17,606 bases of DNA from NCBI GenBank assembly GCA_031275035.1, contig JAISPH010000208.1, forward strand, positions 1 to 17,606. Direction: 5' to 3'. Positions 7,314 to 14,147 of the stretch are shown here, in pieces. The notes beneath the pieces were generated by a model, which saw only the letters and a program-made list of their open reading frames with translations, had not been told where the DNA came from and did not search any database. This DNA comes from Treponema sp. Lineage in GTDB: Bacteria > Spirochaetota > Spirochaetia > Treponematales > Breznakiellaceae. The stretch's first letter is position 1. Each line of letters begins with the position of its first letter. The translations under genes were made by a program, and so were the position numbers.

Positions 7314-9115
7314 AGACCGTATTCGGCAAGAGCCTTCTTGTCCTGGGGCTGACGGCCCTGGGGATTTCCTGTTTCTTTGTGGTGTCGATTTTGGTGCTGA
7401 TGGATTCCCTCTACTACGAAACCAATATGCGGAACCTCCGCGATACCGCCCTGGTTCTCCGTCCGGCCCTGCCGGAAGAGATCTTCCGGGCGTACTTCCC
7501 CTCCGGCGGTGAACCGGTGGCCGGTCCGCCGGCCGCCGCCCATCCGAATCTGAGGAGCTTCCTGGGGGATCAGGATAGTTACCGCCTTACCCTGATCAAT
7601 GCCGAAGGCGTTCCCCTGGGGGACTCCCACTTTGAGACCGGCAGTCTTGAAAACCACCGGGAACGGCCCGAGGTAGCGGCGGCCCTCCAGGGCCGGGAGG
7701 GAAGCTCCCGGCGGAAATCGGCTACCGCCGGGATCGATCTCCTCTATACGGCGCTGCCGGTATACAGCGGGAATACTCTGACCGGCGTTTTCCGCCTCTC
7801 CCGGCCGGTACCGAATTTCTGGAACCGCTTTGCCGCCGCCGCCCTGCCCTATCTCTACCTGCCCGTCCTGAGTATACTGGCGGCGTTCGGCGGGGTTTTC
7901 ATCTTCTCCCGGTCTCTGGGCAATTCCTTCAAAAACCTGGTCGGGCTTGCCCAAACCGTTTCTGCGGAAACGGAACATACCGGCCTTGCCGCCCTGCCCC
8001 TTATTTCGGATACCCTGGAATTCACCGCCCTGGAGGGAGCCCTCAGATCTATGGCGGCGGAGCTGAACGGCCGGATCAGGACGGCCCGGGAAGAGAGCCG
8101 GCGGCTTGAGGCCATCCTTAACGGGATGAGCGAAGTGGTGCTGGCCATGGACGAACATCTTCAGCTCAGCCTGATAAATCCCCAGGCCCGGGACTTGTTC
8201 CTGATTCCCGCGGGGACCGGCCTCTCCCTGCTGGAGGCGACCCGCTCGACGGAACTGGAAGAAGCGGCCCGGCGGGTACTGGAGGAAAACCGGCCCCTGG
8301 AATTTGAAATAACCCTCCACGGCCCGGAGAAGAGCCGCCGTTTCCGGGTCTTCGCCGGTCCCCTGTCCCATACGGCGGGCGAGGGGGTAATCATGGTTTT
8401 GGGGGACATTACCCGGCTTGTCAAACTGGAACAGATACGCCGGGATTTTGTGGCGAATGTTTCCCACGAGCTGCGGACCCCCATCCAGCTTGTCAAGGGA
8501 TTTTCCGAAACCCTGCTGGACACCTCCCTGGACGACCGGGAACAGATGCGCCGCTGTATTGGGATCATCCTGAAAAACGCCGAAGCCATGGAAAATCTGA
8601 CCAACGATTTACTAAGCCTCGCCGCCCTTGAAGACGGAAATTACCGGCCCGAAATGGAACGGCGAAACGTCAGGGAGCTTCTGGCGGAAGCGGCGCTCTC
8701 CGCGGGCTTCCTGGCCCAGAAGAAGGGCAGCGCCATTGTTATCGACTGTTCCCCGGATCTGAACGCCCGGGTTAACAGCCTGCTGATAGTCCAGGCCCTG
8801 ATCAACCTGATGGACAATGCGGTTAAATATTCTCCCCCCGGCTCCCGGGTCCGGGCGGGAGCCCATACGGCCGGGGAACAGGAGCTTGTCTTCGAGGTCA
8901 AGGACGAGGGGCCGGGAATACCCGCCCGGCATTTGGAACGGATCTTTGAACGGTTCTACCGCATCGATAAGTCCCGGAGCCGGGAAGCGGGAGGCACCGG
9001 CCTTGGCCTTGCGATTGTACGGCATATAGCCCTGCTGCACGGGGGAACGGCGGAGGCCGAGAGCCATGCCGGAGAAGGATCGATTTTCAGGATTCGGATC
9101 CCCGCCGAAGATTAA
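7310..9115 (+). CDS. phoR: Phosphate-regulon sensor histidine kinase PhoR
   Basis: Membrane-bound kinase partner of PhoB. 601 aa, longer than E. coli PhoR (about 430) because it has a real extracytoplasmic domain. Order: TM1 (about 8-30), extracytoplasmic region (about 31-176), TM2 (about 178-200), HAMP-like linker (about 200-255), PAS domain (about 262-372, with NGMSEVVLAMDEHLQ and INPQARDLF), HisKA (about 376-440) with phospho-accepting His386 in VSHELRTP, and HATPase (about 485-600). The HATPase shows N-box Asn503 (INLMDNAVKYS), G1 DEGPGIP (532-538), F-box IFERFYR and G2 GTGLGLAIV. Translation is coupled to phoB by ATGA overlap. Its stop overlaps the stop of the minus-strand gene by 4 bases, with no terminator between them. 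Confidence 0.92.
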   Translation: MKTVFGKSLLVLGLTALGISCFFVVSILVLMDSLYYETNMRNLRDTALVLRPALPEEIFRAYFPSGGEPVAGPPAAAHPNLRSFLGDQDSYRLTLINAEGVPLGDSHFETGSLENHRERPEVAAALQGREGSSRRKSATAGIDLLYTALPVYSGNTLTGVFRLSRPVPNFWNRFAAAALPYLYLPVLSILAAFGGVFIFSRSLGNSFKNLVGLAQTVSAETEHTGLAALPLISDTLEFTALEGALRSMAAELNGRIRTAREESRRLEAILNGMSEVVLAMDEHLQLSLINPQARDLFLIPAGTGLSLLEATRSTELEEAARRVLEENRPLEFEITLHGPEKSRRFRVFAGPLSHTAGEGVIMVLGDITRLVKLEQIRRDFVANVSHELRTPIQLVKGFSETLLDTSLDDREQMRRCIGIILKNAEAMENLTNDLLSLAALEDGNYRPEMERRNVRELLAEAALSAGFLAQKKGSAIVIDCSPDLNARVNSLLIVQALINLMDNAVKYSPPGSRVRAGAHTAGEQELVFEVKDEGPGIPARHLERIFERFYRIDKSRSREAGGTGLGLAIVRHIALLHGGTAEAESHAGEGSIFRIRIPAED

Positions 9116-10341
9116 AAACCGAAGCGCAGGGTGGTTACCACGGACTTGCCCGATGTGGATGCCTGAATGTGGGTTTCCAGGTTGATGTGGTTTTTCTCGC
9201 ACTGTTCCTGGAGTATGGTGAGGTAATAAAAACAAAGGCCGTTGTCTTCGTAGACCATCGGCGTATTTTGACGGGAGGTCTTAAAAAATTCATCCAGGGC
9301 CTGGCCGGAATTGAAACTGTAACTCCGCTCGGTAAAATCTTCCATTAGTTTCCGTTCCATACCCACATCGGCCCCGTCGTTGTAGACGGAAAAACGGAAC
9401 CGGAGCCGGTGTCTTTCGGTGGGAATCTCCTTGGGTACCGCCACCACTACCGTAGAGCCCCGGAATTTCTTTTCCGCCATAAGGTTCTTGCGCCGCTCCG
9501 GACTTTCCAGGTAGCTGCGTATATCGGCCCGGTCCCCCATAAGCCTTACCAGGGCGGAACGTTCCGCGGCGGATACCAGCTCGACTCCCAGGAGGGAGGC
9601 CAGATCCAGAATGTCGATATGCCTGACGTACTGCGATATTTGCCGGGAGATGTTCATCAACAGATTATCCTTATCCCCGCTCTTACTCCCCACCAGGACA
9701 AAAAAGATCAGGGGATCGGTATCGGCGATCAGCTCCCGGATAAAATTGCGAAGCCGCCGCTGATCTTCTCCGCCCGCCATCAAATCCGACGGGAGCAGTT
9801 TGGCAAAGATAAGTTCAAAAAGCGTATTCTGAATATTGGTTACCTTGTCCGGCATGGTTTGGAGCAGATCCCGCAGGGACTTTTCGGAAATCCTTGCCCC
9901 GGGATGGATCTGCTTTTTGGGATTTGCCCGGTTCCACGCCCGCAGCATGGGAGACTCGTAGATATTCTCCATGATGGACAGGCTGATCCGCCGGCGGTAC
10001 ATGGCGAAAAACACCATCTTAATGGCGTCTCCCAGGAACTGGTTGTTCCGGGAAATATCCTTTATCTGGATTTCAATTTTCTCAAGATAACCTTTAAGAA
10101 ACAGTTTCTTCAGCCAGGCATAATTGACCCGTTCAAGGCGGAAGCCGAAATACTTGGCGCCGTCGGCGGTTTCAAAACGGTGGAGGAAACGGTTGTGGGA
10201 AACAAAGAAGGAAACCCCCGCCCCGCTCAGGATGATCCTGGTGGGAATGTTAAAGAACATGGAACGGTGTCTTTCTTTGGACTGTACGGAGTCTGCCGGT
10301 GAGGGTTTGTATTCCTGAATGTCGTTTAGTATCAACTCCAC
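9112..10341 (-). CDS. Conserved-looking protein of unknown function, possible degenerate GHKL fold at C-terminus
   Basis: 409 aa from a GTG start at 10341, which lies 19 bases after the FKBP stop and so forms an operon with it. An alternative start is ATG at 10260 (382 aa), which begins MFFNIPTRIILSGAGV. I do not recognise the protein as a named family. No signal peptide or clear membrane span is visible; it looks cytoplasmic, with a basic, helical middle. The C-terminal 100 residues follow the order of a histidine-kinase-like ATPase: FSVYNDGADVG (317-327, like a G1 box), KLMEDFTERSY (331-341, like the F-box), EDNGLCFYYL (365-374, like G2), then a closing strand pair ending TTLRFGF. The key Gly and Asp residues are altered and no N-box is evident, so ATP binding is doubtful. 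This resemblance is inference. Confidence 0.75.
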   Translation of the reverse strand: MELILNDIQEYKPSPADSVQSKERHRSMFFNIPTRIILSGAGVSFFVSHNRFLHRFETADGAKYFGFRLERVNYAWLKKLFLKGYLEKIEIQIKDISRNNQFLGDAIKMVFFAMYRRRISLSIMENIYESPMLRAWNRANPKKQIHPGARISEKSLRDLLQTMPDKVTNIQNTLFELIFAKLLPSDLMAGGEDQRRLRNFIRELIADTDPLIFFVLVGSKSGDKDNLLMNISRQISQYVRHIDILDLASLLGVELVSAAERSALVRLMGDRADIRSYLESPERRKNLMAEKKFRGSTVVVAVPKEIPTERHRLRFRFSVYNDGADVGMERKLMEDFTERSYSFNSGQALDEFFKTSRQNTPMVYEDNGLCFYYLTILQEQCEKNHINLETHIQASTSGKSVVTTLRFGF

Positions 10342-10360
10342 CTGCAGACCCCGCGGATAC

Positions 10361-11068
10361 TTACTTTACAATGGAAATAAGTTCCACTCTGAAGATTAAC
10401 GTTGAATAGGGAGGAATAAAACCGCCCGCCCCTTGTTCTCCATAGGCCAGAGACGAGGGGATAAAGAGACGGTAACTCCCCCCTTCCCTCATAAGCTGAA
10501 GTCCTTCGGTCCAGCCGGGAATAACGTCGGAAAGGCCGAATTCCACGGGCTCCCCGCTTGTATAGGAACTGTCGAAAACAGTCCCGTCAATCAGGGCCCC
10601 TTCGTAATTAACCAGTACCCGGTCGGAGAGAACCGGCGCCGCTCCCCTTCCTTCGGAGATAACCTCATATTGAAGCCCCGAGGCAGTGGTAAGAACCCCC
10701 GGCTTTTTGCCGTTCTCCGCCAGAAACTGCTGTTCCTGCAGATTGTTTTCCTGCGCCTTTTTTGCCACAGCTTTGGCGTAAACCGCCTGAATTTTGCCGC
10801 TGGCCTCTTCCAGGGTCAGTTTAGGATTCTGCCCCTCAAGAATATCCCTCAAGCCCATGGTAAGGGCATCGTAGTCAAACGTAATGCCAAGCTGTTTAAT
10901 CTCCGCAAGTTCAGAACCAATCCATACCCCAAAGGCATAACTGGTATCTGTGTCCGTACCTGCGGCGGAGACTTCGGAAGCTTTGGCTTTTTCGGACTTT
11001 CCCCCGGCGCCGCAGACAAATACCGCCGTAAGACCCAGGAGCAGAGTCACTGTGATTTTTTTGAACAT
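10361..11068 (-). CDS. FKBP-type peptidyl-prolyl cis-trans isomerase, exported (FkpA/Mip-like)
   Basis: Catalyses cis-trans isomerisation of X-Pro bonds in proteins folding outside the cytoplasm. 235 aa. It has an N-terminal signal (MFKKITVTLLLGLTAVFVCG), a Lys/Ala/Ser-rich linker, a helical dimerisation-type region (about 42-125, SYAFGVWIGSELAE onward) as in FkpA/Mip, and a C-terminal FKBP domain (about 130-233). FKBP hallmarks: VLVNYEGALIDGTVFDSSY, PVEFGLSDVIPGWTEGLQLM, YRLFIPSSLAYGEQG and IPPYSTLIFRVELISI. The Cys at residue 19 could be lipidated, but Val at -1 is a poor lipobox, so periplasmic versus lipid-anchored is open. ATG 11068 follows AAGGAA. First gene of a two-gene minus-strand operon, divergent from gcvT. 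Confidence 0.92.
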   Translation of the reverse strand: MFKKITVTLLLGLTAVFVCGAGGKSEKAKASEVSAAGTDTDTSYAFGVWIGSELAEIKQLGITFDYDALTMGLRDILEGQNPKLTLEEASGKIQAVYAKAVAKKAQENNLQEQQFLAENGKKPGVLTTASGLQYEVISEGRGAAPVLSDRVLVNYEGALIDGTVFDSSYTSGEPVEFGLSDVIPGWTEGLQLMREGGSYRLFIPSSLAYGEQGAGGFIPPYSTLIFRVELISIVK

Positions 11069-11096
11069 TATTCATTCCTTAAATATGAGTAATTTA

Positions 11097-11147
11097 GCCT
11101 GCTATTGCAGGCCCTTCCAGCATAATCCCAAATCGCCGATACAGCAA
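11097..11147 (-). promoter_or_regulatory. Possible FKBP-operon promoter with a 5' hairpin
   Basis: Read on the minus strand, TTGCTG (11147-11142) and TATGCT (11124-11119) are spaced by 17 bases and could be -35 and -10 boxes, though matches are modest (3 and 4 of 6). Transcription would begin near 11112, exactly where a perfect 6-bp hairpin GCCTGC/GCAGGC with a 4-base loop lies (11097-11112). This would place a stem at the very 5' end of the mRNA. No T-run follows, so it is not a terminator. Confidence 0.35.
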
Positions 11148-11183
11148 GTCTTTTTATGCGGGAAGCGTTAATATTTTGCCCCG

Positions 11184-11204
11184 CCGGGATAAATTTATAT
11201 CCGG
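11184..11204. promoter_or_regulatory. Imperfect dyad between divergent genes, possible operator
   Basis: The palindromic core ATAAATTTAT (11189-11198) is flanked by CCGGG on the left and ATCCGG on the right, so CCGGGATA and TATCCGG face each other with one extra G. It sits in the 186-bp gap between the FKBP gene and gcvT, about 40 bases upstream of the presumed gcvT promoter. A regulator site is possible, but no family is suggested by the sequence. Confidence 0.3.
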
Positions 11205-11219
11205 CCGCGGTTTATCCAA

Positions 11220-11246
11220 TTTACTTTCCGGGTCTTTTCATATAAT
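11220..11246 (+). promoter_or_regulatory. Probable gcv operon promoter with consensus -10 box
   Basis: TATAAT at 11241-11246 is a perfect -10 box. A weak -35 (TTTACT, 11220-11225, 15-bp spacer) lies upstream. Transcription would start near 11253, within a few bases of the GTG start of gcvT at 11255. There is no Shine-Dalgarno sequence in the preceding 20 bases, so the mRNA looks leaderless or nearly so. Confidence 0.5.
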
Positions 11247-11254
11247 CTTATCAT

Positions 11255-12352
11255 GTGAAAACAACCCTGCTCTATCCCTGGCATGAAGCCGCAGGAGCCC
11301 GGTTCGTCTCCTTTGCCGGGTACACTATGCCTGTCCAGTATCCTCGGGGGGCGGTGGAGGAACACCGCCTCTGCCGCCGTTCAGCGGGCCTCTTCGACAC
11401 CGGCCACATGGGCCGGATTCTCGTATCGGGCCGGGGATCGGGAGAGGCTCTCTCCGCTTTGGTTTCAGCCCGGATTCTGGACATGAAAGCCGGCCAAGCC
11501 CGGTACAGCCTCCTTTTGAATGAAGACGGAGGCGTTATGGATGATCTTTTCATCTACCGGCTTGAGGAAGAGGCCTGGCTTGTGGTAGTCAATGCGGGGA
11601 ACCGGGAGACGGACGCCGTCTGTTTCAGGGAACAGCTTGCTCCCTGCAAGGTTGAGGATATTTCCGATACCGTCTATATGACAGCCATCCAGGGTCCCCG
11701 GGCGGTGGAGATCCTTGACCGTCTCAGCGGCGGGGCGGTTTCCCCCATGGCCAGATCCACCATGATCAGCGCCCCCGTCGCAGGCATAAACGCCCGTATA
11801 GGCAGAACCGGCTATACCGGAGAGGACGGGGCGGAGATCTATCATGACGCGTCCCGGGCCCTGGAACTGTGGGAAGCCCTGCTGGAGGGGGCGGAAAAGG
11901 CGGGAATCGAGATTGGCCCCGCCGGGCTTGCCGCCAGGGATTCCCTCCGCTTCGAGGCGGGGATGCCCCTCCATGGACATGAGATTACCCCTTCCATCAC
12001 CCCTGCGGAGGCCCTGCTCTCCTGGGCCTGCGATTTTGAGAAGGATTTTACCGGCAAAGCGGCGGCCCTGGCCGCAAAGCAGAACCTTAAACGGAAACTG
12101 GTAACCCTGAATGTCTCAGGCGGCGTACCCCGGGAGGGGTATCCGGTACTCAACGGGGAGGGAAACGAAATTGGCCGTTGCGCGGCGGGGATGTTCTGCC
12201 CCACCACAGGAACCTATTCGGCCAACGCGCTGGTTCCCCTCCAATACACCCCGGCGGGGACCAAACTCAGGGTGCTGATCCGCGGAAATCCGAAGGAGGC
12301 TGTGGTAATAAAACGGCCCCTCTACACACCCGCTTACAGGAGCATAAAATGA
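11255..12352 (+). CDS. gcvT: Glycine cleavage system T-protein (aminomethyltransferase)
   Basis: Transfers the methylene group from aminomethyl-lipoyl-GcvH to tetrahydrofolate, releasing ammonia. 365 aa, normal length. Family motifs in order: LYPWHEAAGARFVSFAGYTM at the N-terminus, GLFDTGHMGRILVSG, DDLFIYRLEEEAWLVVVNAG with NRETD, IGRTGYTGEDGAEIY, and GLAARDSLRFEAGMPLHGHE, followed by the C-terminal barrel domain (SYSANALVPLQYTPAGTKL-type region). Start is GTG 11255: the in-frame stop TAA at 11243 rules out an earlier start, and translation from GTG gives the expected family N-terminus. No Shine-Dalgarno is visible. First gene of gcvTH-PA-PB; its stop overlaps the gcvH start (ATGA, 12349-12352). 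Confidence 0.96.
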   Translation: MKTTLLYPWHEAAGARFVSFAGYTMPVQYPRGAVEEHRLCRRSAGLFDTGHMGRILVSGRGSGEALSALVSARILDMKAGQARYSLLLNEDGGVMDDLFIYRLEEEAWLVVVNAGNRETDAVCFREQLAPCKVEDISDTVYMTAIQGPRAVEILDRLSGGAVSPMARSTMISAPVAGINARIGRTGYTGEDGAEIYHDASRALELWEALLEGAEKAGIEIGPAGLAARDSLRFEAGMPLHGHEITPSITPAEALLSWACDFEKDFTGKAAALAAKQNLKRKLVTLNVSGGVPREGYPVLNGEGNEIGRCAAGMFCPTTGTYSANALVPLQYTPAGTKLRVLIRGNPKEAVVIKRPLYTPAYRSIK

Positions 12353-12738
12353 AGCTTGACCCCAACGCCCGTTACGCCTCTTCCCATGAATGGGCCCGCA
12401 AAGAGGGCGCCGAACTGGTAACCGGCATTTCGGACCATGCCCAGCACAGCCTGGGGGACATTGTCTATGTGGACCTTCCCAAGGCCGGATCGGCCTTTGC
12501 CGCCGGAGCTTCCTTCGGCGTGGTGGAATCCGTAAAGGCCGCCAGCGACATTTACCTCCCCGTGGGCGGAAAGATTGCCGCCGTAAATGACGCGCTGGCG
12601 GAAGAGCCCGCCCTGATCAACCAGGACTGTTACGGCGCAGGCTGGCTGGTGCGGATTGTCCCGGATGATCCTGCGGAATGGGACCGTCTCCTCTCTCCGG
12701 CGGAGTATGAAAAACTGGCCGCCGCGGAAGCGGAGTAA
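12349..12738 (+). CDS. gcvH: Glycine cleavage system H-protein (lipoyl carrier)
   Basis: Small carrier whose lipoyl arm shuttles the aminomethyl intermediate between P-, T- and L-proteins. 129 aa, the usual size. The start is ATG 12349, overlapping the gcvT stop and preceded by CAGGAG, giving KLDPNARYASSHEWAR; a longer open frame upstream inside gcvT is not coding. The lipoylation site is Lys63 in GVVESVKAASDIYLP, matching the family ESVKA motif, and SLGDIVYVDLP and GWLVRIVPDDPAEWDRLLS are also typical. Only 2 bases separate its stop from gcvPA. Confidence 0.97.
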   Translation: MKLDPNARYASSHEWARKEGAELVTGISDHAQHSLGDIVYVDLPKAGSAFAAGASFGVVESVKAASDIYLPVGGKIAAVNDALAEEPALINQDCYGAGWLVRIVPDDPAEWDRLLSPAEYEKLAAAEAE

Positions 12739-12740
12739 CC

Positions 12741-14147
12741 GTGCCCTACATCCCCGTAACTCCCGCCCAGCGGGATGAAATGCTCAGGGCCATAGGAGTT
12801 TCATCCATCGGGGAACTCTTTGCCCCCGTTCCGGCGGATCTCCGTTTTCCCGCGCTCGGCCTGGATGAAGGATTAAGCGAAGGGGAAACCCTGGATGAAA
12901 TCGGCGCCCTGGCGGAGCAGAACGCCGACGCGGACCGCTGCCGCTGGTTTCTCGGCGCCGGGGCCTACAACCACTTTATCCCCGCCGCGGTGGGGGCCCT
13001 CGCCTCCAGAGGAGAATTTCTCACCGCCTATACCCCCTATCAAAGCGAGGTAAGCCAGGGCAGCCTTCAGGCTATCTTTGAATACCAAAGCATGACGGCG
13101 GAACTTATGGGACTTGAGGTGTCAAACGCCGGCCACTACGACGGCGCAACGGCCCTGGCGGAGGCGGTGATCATGGCCCTGCGCCAGGGCGAAGGCAGGA
13201 ACGCCAAACGGGTACTGCTGCCCCGGGGGCTCCATCCCGAATACCGGGCGGTCCTGGACACCTACCTGGCCGCCTTTGATCCGGTCATCGAAACCTATGA
13301 CTGCTCCGCCGCCGGGGCGGCCGCAGCGGTCCGGGGACAGGATCTGGCGTGCCTGGCGGCCTCCTGCCCCGATTTCTTTGGGATCATTCCCGGTCTGGAG
13401 GGGGCCGCCGAAAAGGTGCATGAAAAAGGAGGCCTCTTCATCATCAGCGCCGATCCCGTTATGCTGGGCCTCTTCAAGAGCCCCGGCGCTCTGGGGGCGG
13501 ACATTGCCGTCGCCGAAGGACAGAGCCTGGGAAACGAGCTTAACTTTGGCGGTCCGGGACTGGGAATCATGGCGGTAAGCCGGGAACTGATGCGCCGCAT
13601 CCCCGGCCGTATCGTAGGGGAGGCCCGGGACGGACAGGGAAGGCGGGGCTTTGTCCTGACCCTGGCGGCCCGGGAGCAGCACATACGCCGGGAAAAGGCG
13701 GTATCCAATATCTGTTCCAACCAGGGGCTGGCGATGCTCAGGACCTGTATATACCTGGCCCTCATGGGGAAGCAGGGGCTCCGCCGGACGGCCGAACTCT
13801 GCTGGCATAAAAGCCATTATGCCGCCGCCCGGCTTGAGGAGCGGGGTTTTAAGGTTAACGCCCCCGGACCGGCGGCGGAATCTTCCCGGCGGGAACCGTT
13901 CTTCAAAGAATTTGTCCTTAGCCTGCCGGAGAAGGGCCCCGGCGCCGAAGCCGCCTCGGAACAGCTCTTTGCCCGGGGGATAGTCCCCGGCCTGCCCCTC
14001 TCCCGGTACTTCCCGGACCGGCGGCGGGAACTGCTGATCTGCGTAACCGAAAAAAATTCCCGCGGGGATATCGACGCGCTGGTTAAAGCCCTGGGGGAAC
14101 TCTACGGGGATACCGCGATCCGTCCGGGACCGGAGGAATTCGTATGA
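12741..14147 (+). CDS. gcvPA: Glycine dehydrogenase (decarboxylating) subunit 1, GcvPA
   Basis: N-terminal half of the split P-protein; with GcvPB it decarboxylates glycine and loads the methylamine on GcvH. 468 aa, slightly over the common 440-450. Motifs: GAGAYNHFIPAAV, TAYTPYQSEVSQGSLQAIFE, YDGATALAEAV, LNFGGPGLGIMA, and RREKAVSNICSNQGLAMLR. Start is GTG 12741, two bases after the gcvH stop, with GCGGAG about 8 bases upstream; it yields the family-typical MPYIPVTPAQRDEML. The stop overlaps the gcvPB ATG (14144-14147). Confidence 0.96.
   Translation: MPYIPVTPAQRDEMLRAIGVSSIGELFAPVPADLRFPALGLDEGLSEGETLDEIGALAEQNADADRCRWFLGAGAYNHFIPAAVGALASRGEFLTAYTPYQSEVSQGSLQAIFEYQSMTAELMGLEVSNAGHYDGATALAEAVIMALRQGEGRNAKRVLLPRGLHPEYRAVLDTYLAAFDPVIETYDCSAAGAAAAVRGQDLACLAASCPDFFGIIPGLEGAAEKVHEKGGLFIISADPVMLGLFKSPGALGADIAVAEGQSLGNELNFGGPGLGIMAVSRELMRRIPGRIVGEARDGQGRRGFVLTLAAREQHIRREKAVSNICSNQGLAMLRTCIYLALMGKQGLRRTAELCWHKSHYAAARLEERGFKVNAPGPAAESSRREPFFKEFVLSLPEKGPGAEAASEQLFARGIVPGLPLSRYFPDRRRELLICVTEKNSRGDIDALVKALGELYGDTAIRPGPEEFV

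Noticed and set aside
7274..8467. 397-codon minus-strand frame opposite phoR, and a similar frame at 14102-15229 opposite gcvPB
   Set aside because: Both are antisense to genes with complete domain architecture and have biased, non-globular composition.
2133..9115. The pst-pho cluster as a candidate new system
   Set aside because: Every gene is a recognisable member of the classic phosphate uptake and sensing circuit in its usual order. Only the details noted separately (PstC insert, PstB extension, Pho box sequence, PhoR sensor domain) are unusual.
9409..10302. 297-codon plus-strand frame opposite the 409-aa gene
   Set aside because: The minus-strand gene has more protein-like composition, shares an operon with FKBP and ends cleanly at the phoR stop. 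The plus frame is low-complexity with many His, Gly and Pro and has no domain.
12178..12348. Upstream open extension of the gcvH frame inside gcvT
   Set aside because: The translation is Pro/Gly/Arg-rich and unlike any GcvH. The ATG at 12349 gives the family N-terminus.
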